The position numbers and the translations under genes are program-made. Of a stretch of DNA of 64,000 bases, positions 22,823-33,500 are shown in pieces. The stretch spans positions 206,001-270,000 of the forward strand of contig CM048552.1 of assembly GCA_026413225.1 (NCBI GenBank). The letters are read 5' to 3'. The stretch comes from Otis tarda (lineage: Eukaryota; Chordata; Aves; Otidiformes; Otididae). Below the pieces are notes generated by a model. The model made no database searches, was not told the DNA's origin, and was given only the letters and a program-made list of their open reading frames with translations. Within the stretch, counting starts at the first letter, position 1; each line of letters starts with the position of its first letter.

Positions 22823-23689
22823 CAATTGCCTTGTTTTGCATTCCAAAAAAGGAATGTTTTTTTTCAGGCCGTTTCTCCAAACAGTCACAATCTTTTAAAA
22901 CTGCAGTTGTGCTACCAAACCTGCTTAAGGTCCCTCCCAGTTTTGGACAGTCCTTAGATTTCACAGGTACGTGCTCTATTGCATCTTCCAACAGCAACAA
23001 TACAGCACGCTCTCAGACCCAGAGCACAACCCTACGGATGTCCGCACACATCTCGTTGTTTTGATGAGGAGCCGCTGAGCATCCCTGCGAGCACAGCCGC
23101 AGGCACTGCAGCAGTTTCACCTACACTGATTGCAAAAAAACCTACAGCAGCAACAGCTTCAGAATATTTAGACCAGGAACAAGGGAAAGACTCATAAACT
23201 ATCTCCCATCCCTGAACACCCTACATAAATCTACCAACTTGTGGAACAGCTTTATGCAATAAACATGCATTCTGTCAGACACGTTGCTTGACCTTGACTC
23301 TTCCCACTGCTCTTGCCTCTAACAGAAGCTGTTGCTTCTCTGAGTTTGGAAATCTCTCATCGAGCTCATAGAGCACTACTGATACACATAAACACATAGC
23401 ACTGAGCCCACAAGAGACCACAAGCAGAATGACCTCCTTGCTGAGAGGCTTGTGGTTGATAGACCCTGGGGCTCTACCCACCATCCACCAAAAGAGAGGA
23501 GGAACCATCAGAACACACAGAGCCATCAGGTCAGTAGCAAGTCATTTGCTCTGGTTTAGGTTTACAGCATACAAAGCACAGAAAAGAGAAATGGGCTGTT
23601 ACTGGAAGAAAGGACACCTGCTCTTCTACAGCAGCTTTGTATATTACACCAACATGGGTGGTGACATGAAGGGACAGGAGTATATAGCA

Positions 23690-24545
23690 AGAAATTACGG
23701 AAGAGGCAGTGGGACAGAGAGAGAAAAAGGTGAGGGGCAGAAAGATGGAAAATGGGATAAGAGAGCAAAAGACAGAGAAAGGAAGCAGGATAGAGGAGTA
23801 AACAGGGGGAAAAAAAAAAGGACAAGGAGAAAGATTGAGATGGAGCAGGAAAACGCAGCACTGCACGCAGGACAGAAAGATGGAGAAAGGAAAGACAGAG
23901 ATGAAGAGCAGGAGAGAGGAACAGAGAGAAAAAGGGAGAAAACGAGAATGACAGAAGACGGATAGATCAAAATAGGGCAAGGAGCTGGACGCAAAGAAAG
24001 AGGGACAGGGAGAAGGACAGAAAGATATAGACAAAGTAACAGAGAGTAGTACAGGAGAATAGAGAAAGATGACTAGCAGGACAGAAGGACTGGGACAAAA
24101 AGAGTGGGAGAGGGAGCAGAACAGAGAAATGGAGGGGAAAAAAGGGACAGTGAGAAGGACACAGAAACAAAGAGAGGGGGGAGAAGAACAACAGGGAGAA
24201 GGACTAGAAGGATGACAGGGAAAGGGAGCATGGCATAGGGACAGAGAGACAAAGACAGGGATGTGGACTAGGACTGAGGGTCAGAGAAAGAGGGAATGGA
24301 GCAGTATGCAAGAATATGCAGAAGAACAGAGGTACAGGGAAGCAGAAAAAATGCCAGAGAGGGAAAAAGATGGTCATGGAGCCAGAGAGAGGCCAGGGAG
24401 CCAGGCAGAGGAATGGAAAAGCAAAGAAAGAGGTGTAGGGATGAAGAACAATGCAACAGAGGGAGAGGCAGGGAGAGGCAGAGAGGCAGGCTGGAATGTG
24501 GAGGGGTAGGGGCTGAGGAGCGCAGTGAGGGACTGGGATGCAGAA
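23690..24545 (+). repeat. Purine-rich tract (M4)
   Basis: The plus strand is almost entirely A and G with GGACAGAGA and GGGACAGGGAGAAGG words. Fourth occurrence of this type. Confidence 0.8.
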
Positions 24546-25099
24546 AAGGGAGACATGCACCCAAGGGCCCAAAACTCACCGTGGCTCCCTCTCAGTTCTG
24601 GCCAGAGAACTTTACAATTCAGACACTTCTCTCTTTTCCTCTCTTTCTCTCACCCATCCTCTTCTGTAGCTCCAGCCACTTGTCCGCCATCCACCCAAGG
24701 ACTATCTTGGTGTCTTACAGCTCTTAAAATACAAGGCTTCACAGATACCTGGTGCAACACACAAATGCACGGGCTTACCATACCTTTGGTGACACACACA
24801 GCCCCCAGGTTACATTTTGGTGATCTAGCCTGCTGAGGACTACTAACAGGCATCCTTCCTCACCCAGAGAGGCAGAGTTTCTTGTCTGCAGACAGAGACA
24901 GCTTCCAGTTCAACCACTTCATTGTGTTCTTCAGCTGGTTTGCCTTTTTCTGGTCTCTCCAGCTTCAGCTGCGACAGCTACTCTAAAAAGCAAGTAAGTA
25001 TTAGGCTTTTCCCTTTTCACAGACATTTACACGATAACCAGCCAAATCACAGACACCCGAGGCGAACCAGACCCACCCACTGCCACCGACACCCGCCGC

Positions 25100-25480
25100 G
25101 GAACCAACGCGCCCACGCCACTCCCGGGCACCGCGCATGCGCCTGAGCCGGCGCCGCGGGGGCGGGGGCGGGGCGAGGGAGGGGCGGGGGCGGGGCGAGG
25201 GAGGGGCGGGGGCGGGGCGGGGCCGGGGCCCGCTCCCGAGAGCTGCGCGTGCACAACGGCCGAGGTGCAGCACCCAGCTTCGGTCACCGGGGGGCGGCAG
25301 CGCTGCGGCTCCCGGTGGAGCGGCCTGGCAGCCCCGCGCCCAAATACTGCAGCTCCCAGCCGAGCGGCGCGGCTGACGGGCAGCGTTCCCGCAGCCTTGC
25401 CAGTCTGATAGCGGGGATCGCTTCTGGTTCGCAAAATCCGCTCCTGAAAGTGGCGCCCGTGGCTTCTTGCTAGCTCATCA
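25100..25480. promoter_or_regulatory. CpG-rich promoter-like block of M4 with GC-box array
   Basis: At about 25155-25232 GGGGCGGGGGCGGGGCGAGG-type units repeat about three times with a period near 23 bases, giving many Sp1 boxes and G-quadruplex-forming runs. An NRF1-type CGCGCATGCGC lies at about 25133 and a diverged 79-bp-array element at about 25260. Confidence 0.5.
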
Positions 25481-26880
25481 AATAGTGTGAGAGGCGAGGT
25501 CTGCGTCTTGTCATTGTCTCTGTGTTTGTTTTGTCAGGCCTGTGTCTCTGTGTATTTTGTTTCTGGCTTCCTGCTTTTTCCCTTTGTTTCCTAGCCTAGC
25601 CGACAAGGTCCCTGAGATAAGCTTGCTGGAATGAACGTTCTCAGCCTCTCGCATGCCTTTATCAATTAGTGTAACTGACCAGGTTTTGTGGTCAGGCTGG
25701 TGTCCTTGTATGTTCTTGTTGTCAGTGACATCTTCCTTTCCTTATTACCTGGTTTTGTTTTGCATTGAGAAGGGTCCTTGACTGGGTACCCTTAAAGGAG
25801 CAAACACTCTACTTCCACATACCCTTACCAACAGCAGCTTCATTTCAAGACAGCCAGAATGCCCCTAGGAGCCTGTTCAATCAGCTAGGCCTTCTCCACA
25901 GCTGAAGTTGTCAGCACAGTGGCAGTTTGAAAGTTCATCCTGCGCATGGTGAGTGATGGGGATGTTGATGGACTGCTCATACCAAGGCATAGCCCTGCAA
26001 GAGAGCCCATGGCAGAGCTTTGGCAAATCCTTGCTAGTGGATCCTTGCTGGGCAGCTGGCTGAGGCAAAGGGTTCAGCTGGGGGAAGGGCACTCCTAGGC
26101 CATAGCTGCCTTTGAGGCGAGCAGGAGGAGGGAAACCCAAGAGACTTCTATGACCTCTGAGAGAACAGCTTGGGTTAAGCCTTGACCAAGGACATCCCTG
26201 CAGAGGAAACATCTTCTTGATGAAGGATGAAGTGTTTGTGGGAAGACCTGGACTGTGGAGTCAGCAGTGTCAATGCCCAGTGGGTTTGGGGGAGCATCTG
26301 TGGTGCGTGCCCGTACTTTCTGTGAGCAGCTAAATCAGATCTAAAGAGAGGGCCTAGAGCCATCAGCTGCTGAGGTCACACTCCTCAGTGAGACTCTGCA
26401 CAGGACGGGGAGACATTTGGATGTTGGTGGGCAGGCAGAGATCTTTACCAGAGCCTGAGCAAAGTGGTGGCTGTGGTGGCTGCAGAACAAATGTCCCTTC
26501 ATCACTGCTCTCAGTAGGACAGAAATGGCCACAGGGGAAGAGACCTGCTGCAGGCACTGGGCACTGCTGCATAGCAGGGTGTGCCATCCTGCACAGAGGT
26601 ACGCAGCAGGGCACCTGGATCTGCATGATAGCTCTTAGGGAAGGTGTCGGCAATGAGGTGAAAATGGAGAGGGAAGTCAGGGAAAGAAAGATGCCTATGG
26701 TGAGACGGATCTGTTTTCTCTCAGGCCCTTGAGTAATGGTTCAGCTTGGCCAAAGAATGGGAGGAGGAGAACCCTGCAGGCTTATGCTCCGCTGCTGGGC
26801 ACTCATGAGGACTGACTCGAGTCTATGGTGAGGTTGGGCTCCTGCAGCTGCCATGTCTCCCCTCCCTGCTTGCTTTAGTC
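25481..26880. other. Unclassified sequence; no gene recognised
   Basis: Minus-strand open frames of about 60-110 codons overlap between 25877 and 26653 (Cys/Pro/Ser-rich), but they lack family motifs and convincing splice sites. It could be old repeat-internal sequence. Confidence 0.3.
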
Positions 26881-26949
26881 CTGGCAAGGGTCTGTGCCCA
26901 ATGAGGAGGCATAGCGCTCTTGCTCTTTTGCTTGCTGCTTGGTTTCGTT

Positions 26950-27200
26950 TTCCATGATCACTGCTTGGGATGGGCAGTATCGGTCATTGGGACTTTGCAT
27001 GGTGAGAAACAGTGCATCATTCATTTTGTATATTTTCTTATTCCTATATTTTGTTATTATTGTCATCTTCCTTTGCTATTCTAGTAAGCTGTCTTCATCT
27101 CAACCCGCGAGTTCTCCTTTCTTCCCAGTTCTCTCCCCTATACCACTGAGGAGGGGGAGGGAAAGCGAGCAGCTGTAGTGACTAGGGCTAACCCACAACA
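26950..27200 (+). mobile_element. 3' end of a bird LTR (fossil), sense orientation
   Basis: TGTCTTCATCTCAACCCGCG, then CTCTCCCCTATACCACTGAG, then GCTAACCCACAACA form the recognisable tail of the same LTR family found antisense at 11862 and 17940. The 5' limit is unclear. From 27201 to 28204 I see no feature. Confidence 0.6.
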
Positions 27201-28204
27201 ACCCCTATCTCCAAACCCTCACTCTAACCCAGAGAAGTTGTGGAGTTCCCATCCTTGGAGGTATTTGAAAACTTTAATGTGCTGAATTCAAACCATAGCT
27301 CTAGATTCTATCCTCCTAATTCTTCTATTCTTCTATCAAAGGCATCAATTACAAGATATGTTTATTGTACATTATTTTAATCTTAATTGTACAAAGAAAG
27401 CCAAGTAGGTCAGAAAACAATTATTTCCCCTTTACAGAGATTTCCTCCCCCCTCCCCAGTCTCCATTCCCATAGCTTCTGACAAAGGCACATATACTGCC
27501 AGATTGGTCTCTCGAAGTACACACTGGCTGCAGAGCCAAAAACCAGTGAAATAGTTCAGTAAGAGAAGAACTGAAATATTAAGAACAAAACACATGTCTG
27601 CAACTTAGTTTAGTGATAGCACGGTGCAGGTTTTTTTGGTCTACTACAAATGTCATAACTGCATCTCAGCTGGGAAATGTTCCAGCATCATTAGCAATGA
27701 CAGCTAAGGAAGAACCAGTTTTCTATAACATTTTTTTAAAAAAATTAAACTTCACTTACAAATATTCTGGATTATTATTGAGAACATACTGTGTACATGC
27801 CCTTCTCTTTTATGTACACCAAGAAGATTCTGTACAGTGTGTATAGCAGCTTGCTGCAACACTGCTGGCAGCTACAGCTTCTCGGTGATTTCTTTAATAC
27901 ATCAGCTGCACTTTTAAAAATTCTTTACTTTCCTAGGAACTAAAAATAGGGTTTCTCTGTATATCTGATGATAATAAAAATGCAGTTTTACATGTAACTG
28001 ACCCACGAAACTACAGGAGACTGAGGACTTGTAACAGGTACAGGACAGGTTCAACAGAGTCTTGAAAAAAAAACCTCTGTCTTCCTTAGTCCAAAGGGAC
28101 AGCAGAGTCCAACAGTATATGCTCATAATAATCCTCTGGAGAACTGAGCAATGTCTGCCAGTACCCAGGCTGTGATTCCTCTCAGAAGCTCTAAGACTGC
28201 AGAT

Positions 28205-29018
28205 GTGCACATGCCACTGGGATCTTTACAGGCTGGAGAGGTGGGCCCCTGAAAACCTCATGAAGTTCAACCAGACCAAGGGCAAGGGCCTGCACAAGGG
28301 TCAGGGCAATCCCAGGCACAAATCCAGGCTGGAAGATGAATGGATGGAGAGCAGCCCTGAGGAGAAGGACTTGGGGGTGCTGGTGGATGAGAAGCTCAAC
28401 ATGAGCTGGCAACGGGTGCTGGCAGCCCAGAAACCAATGGCATCCTGGGCTGCGTCCCCAGCAGTGTGGGCAGCAGGCGAGAGAGGGGATTCTGCCCCTT
28501 TGCTCTGCTCTGGTGAGACCCCTCTGGAGCACTGCGTCCAGCTCTGGAGCCCCCAACATAAGAAGGACGTGGAGCTGTTGGAGAGGGTCCAGAGGAGGCC
28601 ACGCAGATGATCAGAGGGCTGGAGCACCTCTGCTGTGAGGCCAGGCTGAGAGAGCTGGGGCTGTTCAGCTTGGAGAAGAGAAGGATCCGGGGAGACCTTA
28701 TAGCAGCCTTCCAGAACCTAAAGGGGGCTACAGGAAAGATGGGGAGAGACTCTTCAGTAGGGCCTGGTGTGACAGGACAAGGGGTAATGAGGGAGGTAGA
28801 TTCAGCTTAGACATCAGGAAAAAATTTTTACAATGAGGGTTGTGGAACAGGTTGCCCAGAGAGGCGGTGGATGCCCCATCCCTGGAAACATTCAAGGCCA
28901 GGTTGGATGGGGCTCTGAGCAACCTGATCTCGTTGGAGATGTCCCTGCTCATTGCAGGGGGGTTGGACGGGATGGCCTTTAACGGTCCCTTCCAACCCTA
29001 ACTATTCTATGATTCTAT
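28205..29018 (+). mobile_element. CR1 LINE, 3' truncated copy
   Basis: Carries the end of ORF2 (AAGGACTTGGGGGTGCTGGT, then GTGAGACCCCTCTGGAGCA) and the 3' UTR ending TTCTATGATTCTAT. Reading frames are interrupted. It is not linked to the GCIP-like gene. Confidence 0.93.
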
Positions 29019-29591
29019 CTGGAGTATGAACCCACCTGGCAAGATGTTTGCACCTACTCTAAACATGAGCACTCACTCTCTCAGGCTCCAGTGACAATAC
29101 TGACTAAATCTCCCTTGACTTAGATGAAAGTCTAGACACTTTGTTCGGTATACATACATACATACATCACAGAAGCTTAAATATAAGCAAGAGTAAGTCT
29201 ACCCTAAAGTCTTCTCGTTACAGGTCTGCAAGTTCTTCCTCCTGCACAGGAAAAACATGCCCAACTATGGCATAGGCACTCTGCTGAACTTTTCGTGCAG
29301 ATTGAAAGGAGCTTCTGATGGTGACCTTACCTAATGTTAGTGAACAAGACACAGTTTCTCAGTTCCTGTCCATTCTACATCACTCTTCCCATCACGTACA
29401 AAGACAGAGAGTCATTTGTGGCAGCACTGATTGAGAGTATCAACTTCACTCCAGTATTCACATGAACAGCAGGATTCACAAGTCACCTTGTTGAATTGTT
29501 TCTTTTGCTTCTTAGGTTTTTTCCCCAAGAATAAAAAGAAAGACCAATAAAGGATGCGTGAACAATATTAGAATCATCTTCACATACTTCA

Positions 29592-29597
29592 TTTATT
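29592..29597 (-). terminator. Candidate poly(A) signal of the GCIP-like gene
   Basis: This is the nearest clear AATAAA I noticed on the minus strand downstream of the TAA at 30407, and it would give a 3' UTR of about 0.8 kb. No repeat was recognised between the stop and this signal. Confidence 0.3.
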
Positions 29598-30406
29598 CAG
29601 TTGTATGAGAGGAGAGTAGTAGGATGACAAGGGCAAAAAAAGATTTGATCTCTCAGGTAATCCTTCTGCTTTTGGAAACTGAGTAGCATATTTTCTCTGG
29701 TTACAGAAGCTGCTCCTAAACTGTTGACTTATTTGGTAAAGAATTCTTTGATCACAGAAAGCTGCAAACAGCAGCATTACTGACAGTGCAGCTGGGAACA
29801 GATTTGTCACTATCAGTCTTAAAGACTGATTTTTTCTTTCAGCTTTTGAGATCTTATGAATAAAGCTACTTCTGTAGAGACTACCAAATCCAAGCACATG
29901 TGGTATGGACAAACATGCTGGTGTTTATGATCTAATACAATGACAAGAACACTGGAAGTTACACTCTTTTGATAGGTCTCTACATTGATAACAGTTTGAG
30001 GCTCTTCTTTTGTGCACATCAAAAATTCTCCACACTCCATCATCCAGTTCTGCTAGTGCTCTTCGCAAACTTAGCCTTATTTTTAGTCCATTGCAAAGTC
30101 ACAATCTGGGACACAGAATAAGGAGGAAATCTGTGGCCTGAAACTTGGCCTTTAAATTTCAGGAAGTCAAGTCAAATACTGCCACCCAGATCCAGTTTTT
30201 CTGAACCTGCCCTTCATGTATGTGGCTGAGCTTCAATATTTGTGTAGGAACATGCACTCAGATACACACATATAGCAGTGTCTTTCTGTTCCGACTTCCA
30301 CATGCATGTTTATGGAAATTTTGTTTGTTTTAAAAAATGCTGTCTCTCCTTTCTGGTGTGTGTACACCGTTTTCTCTATTGGCACAGCATTTTCTCCCAG
30401 CTTGAT

Positions 30407-30534
30407 TTATACACTATGCCGACGGTTGTTGATCATGGCCACAATGTGTGACAGGTCCAAACTTTTCATCATAACCTCCATGAACTCCTCATCTTTCCTT
30501 GCTCCCTCCACAAATTCATCCAGAGAAAGTTCAC
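30407..30534 (-). CDS. GCIP-like gene, last coding exon
   Basis: Opens after acceptor TGACACAG and finishes EF4 (GELSLDEF). It ends with [21 protein letters not shown]-type sequence and TAA at 30409-30407. The tail is much shorter and more basic than that of GCAP1, which supports a GCIP-like identity. Confidence 0.92.
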
Positions 30535-33500
30535 CTGTGTCAGACACAGACAGAAGGCATCAAAATCATGCCAATCCACATTTGAACAGGAAAAGGAGTA
30601 CAGTAATGTAACTTTGGAGACCACTTACTATGCATATGCTGTTCTAATGCATCAAGAGGCCTCAGAGGGTCTTTTTAAGTTTACAGGAAACTTCCTCAAT
30701 ATCCAGACAACTCCAGTTTCCTTTTTTTTTCCCCACACAAGGGAAACAGTACATAAGAAAGAATAGAGAAAGTGCGTAGCTAAGGAGTGGGACCATAGCT
30801 TGCTATAAATAAGGCTGGATTAGCTGCTTCTTTTTGGCCTAACTTGTAATAGTCCTAGCCTGCCCCATACTTGCTGGTTTTCATGTTTAAAAGAAGTTAC
30901 AGAAGGAAACTGTGACAGGCACAAATAGGTTTTCTGTCCTTGGCCAAAAAGCCCTTGTGCAGCAAAGCAGCTTGGCAGAGTTTTGGAGTAACAAAGCAGC
31001 ATGGCAGAACGTAATGAGCACATGAAGTAGCAAGGAAAGAACTATCTGTCAGGGACATACAGCAACTAAGGTGGCATTGACCAACTTTTGACTGACTGGT
31101 CCATAGCACTTCATGTGCTTGTTGTACTGCCTGTAGCAGACCCAGGGAAGAGATTCTGAACCTCAACATTAAATTTCAGTTCTTCCTTTCCCTGCTGCTG
31201 AAATATTTAGGAGCAGCAGGGGCCATCTGTTAATATTTCCCACTTCTAACTCTGACATAAGCTACAAAGCAACATACAAAAAGGCAAAAATACCCCCACT
31301 ACCAAAGTCCTGTAGACAGAACACAGCTGAGACAGTACAGGGAACAAATCCTGTCATACTGATTATGTGTGATTGTGTTGGTTTTGTTTAGTGAGGGGGG
31401 CCTATGGTGGCAGCTTCTGTAAGAAGCTTTTAGAAGTTGTTCCCCTTTGGTGAACTTGGCGGGGCCTAGGGCGGACCCATCGCTGGCCAGGGCCAAGCCA
31501 ATTGGTGGCAGAATGTTCCCTGATAACACCTCTGCGATAACATATTTAAGAAGGGGAAAAATAAAAAAAAAAGGAAGATGTGAAGAAGCTGAAGCAAAGG
31601 AAAAGAAGGGGAGGCACGACCCCTGTGGGCCTTGCGGGCCTCACCCTCTGGACTCCTGCCGGGCAGCTGACCGGGCCCAATTCGGCCCGGCTGCAAGAAA
31701 TGAAGAGGAGATGAGATGTGAAGAGATCCTGAGAGGCGTCTGCCTGAGCCAATTGTGAAGAATTTCTTGTGAAATGAACGGCTGCAGACGCCAACATCAG
31801 TGAAGAAGGAGGGGAAGGAGAAATGTTGCTCCTGGCTGAGATTCCAGTGCAGCCCATGGTGAGGCCGGCTGTCCCCCTGCAGCCCGTGGAGGTCCACAGA
31901 GGAGCAGAGATCCCCCTGCAGCCCATGGAGGACCCCACACTGGGGCAGGCGGGTGCCTGAAGGAGGCTGTGGCCCGTGGAGGGCCCGCTGGGGCAGCTGT
32001 TCTGGAGGGACTGCACCCTGTGAAATAGATGACCCACACTGGAGCAGTTTCACAAAGGACTGCAGCCCGTGGGAGGGACTCCACGATGGTGCAGGGGAGG
32101 AATGTGAGGAGTTCTTCCCCCGACGATGAAGCAGCGGCGTAAAGTGACAAATGATGAACTGACTGTAACCCCCATTCGCTCTTCCCCCCTGTGTCGCTCG
32201 GGATGGGGAAGAAGGTAGAGATAATTGACATTAAGTTAAGCCCGGGAAGAGGGAGGCATGGGGGAAGTTATTTTGTTCTCTTTTTCATTATCCTGCTTTG
32301 GTTTTATTAATAAATAGTTTTCCCCAAGTTGAGTCTGTGTTGCCCATAATGGTAACTTTAAGGATCTTTCCCTGTCCTTATTTCTAACCTTGAGCCTTCT
32401 TTGTTATATTATCTCTCCCTATTCCCTTGGAGGGTGGAGGAGTGAGCAAGAGACTGCGTAGCTTGGTCTCGAGCGGGGCTAAACTACAACAAGGATGCAA
32501 GGAGAAAAATGACTTAGCAAAATCCATGGAGAATGCATTACCAGATGAGAATTCATATAACAAGCAAATATAAAATGAAGAGGCATAAAGTTCAATCAAT
32601 AAAGGAAGACATGGATGTCTGTCTGTAGCACAGAGACCATCTGAGTTACATGACAAAGATAGGAATCTTACCGTCTCCATTCACATCAATTTTGTTGAAG
32701 ACTCGGTTGGTGAACTCTTCTGCACTAGTTTCATGGTCACCACCATTAATAGCTCGAATAGCCTAAAAGAAAAGAGCAAGAATAGGAAGCTGCCTAATGA
32801 CTCCCAAAACGATAGATGGATTCCACTGCAGCCTGTCAGCGTAGATTCAGAACAAGATAGTAATGCTTGGTACCTACCCCATACAAATCAACTGGCATCA
32901 TAGGAAAACACAGCAGAAATCATCAGGCCTTACAGTTGGCACTGAAGAGTGCAAAGGGAGCATGGTTCTGGAGCATGTAATGAGCAGTGAAACCCAGAGG
33001 ATCACCCTAAATCTGCTTAGGTAGAGGTTAAGCACTGCAGAAATGGCAGAGTCAGGATCCACCTAACTGATCCACTTTCTATTACCTTATGGTCTGCCAA
33101 GCCCAATAAACACTGTCGAACACTCTCTACATTTGACATTATGAAATTCCTTTGTTATATGCTGTGTTCACTTATTTCTATTCTTGCTTTCCCTACTTCC
33201 ATTTATATACTGCTTCCTGTGTGTCCTGCTTCTCCCTAAAGCTCACTGGAAATTCATTTTCAGCCTGAGAAAATTTAAGCATTATTCACTACTGTTTTCT
33301 ACAATTCATCTTATTCATAACCATACAGTGCAGGGTTCTCTTTTCTTTCCATGCCTAATTGTTTCCTTTGTTTAAGGATGTCCATGAAATACGTGATTCC
33401 ATCAGTCATTTAGGGTCACTGAATCTTTCTGGCACCTTTCTAGTTTCCCAGTCTCTACAGAATAATCTGAACTTCCAGCATAATTCATTATAAGATATTC

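Larger units (their letters stand above)
23690..25480 (-). other. Module M4: promoter block, exon-like segments and purine tract, without terminal segment
   Basis: On the minus strand: GC-rich block 25480-25100, a segment near 24990-24955 with CAGCTGAAGCTGGAGAG in common with M3, a 22-base segment 24885-24864 (CTGCAG acceptor, GTGAGG donor), an exon-like segment ending at donor G|GTGAGT after 24580, then a pyrimidine tract to 23690. The terminal segment found in M1 and M3 is absent. Confidence 0.4.

Noticed and set aside
25445-25470. TGGCGCCCGTGGCTTC as a retroviral primer binding site
   Set aside because: Only the first half resembles a tRNA-Lys primer site, and no LTR end adjoins it; it lies within the GC-rich M4 block.
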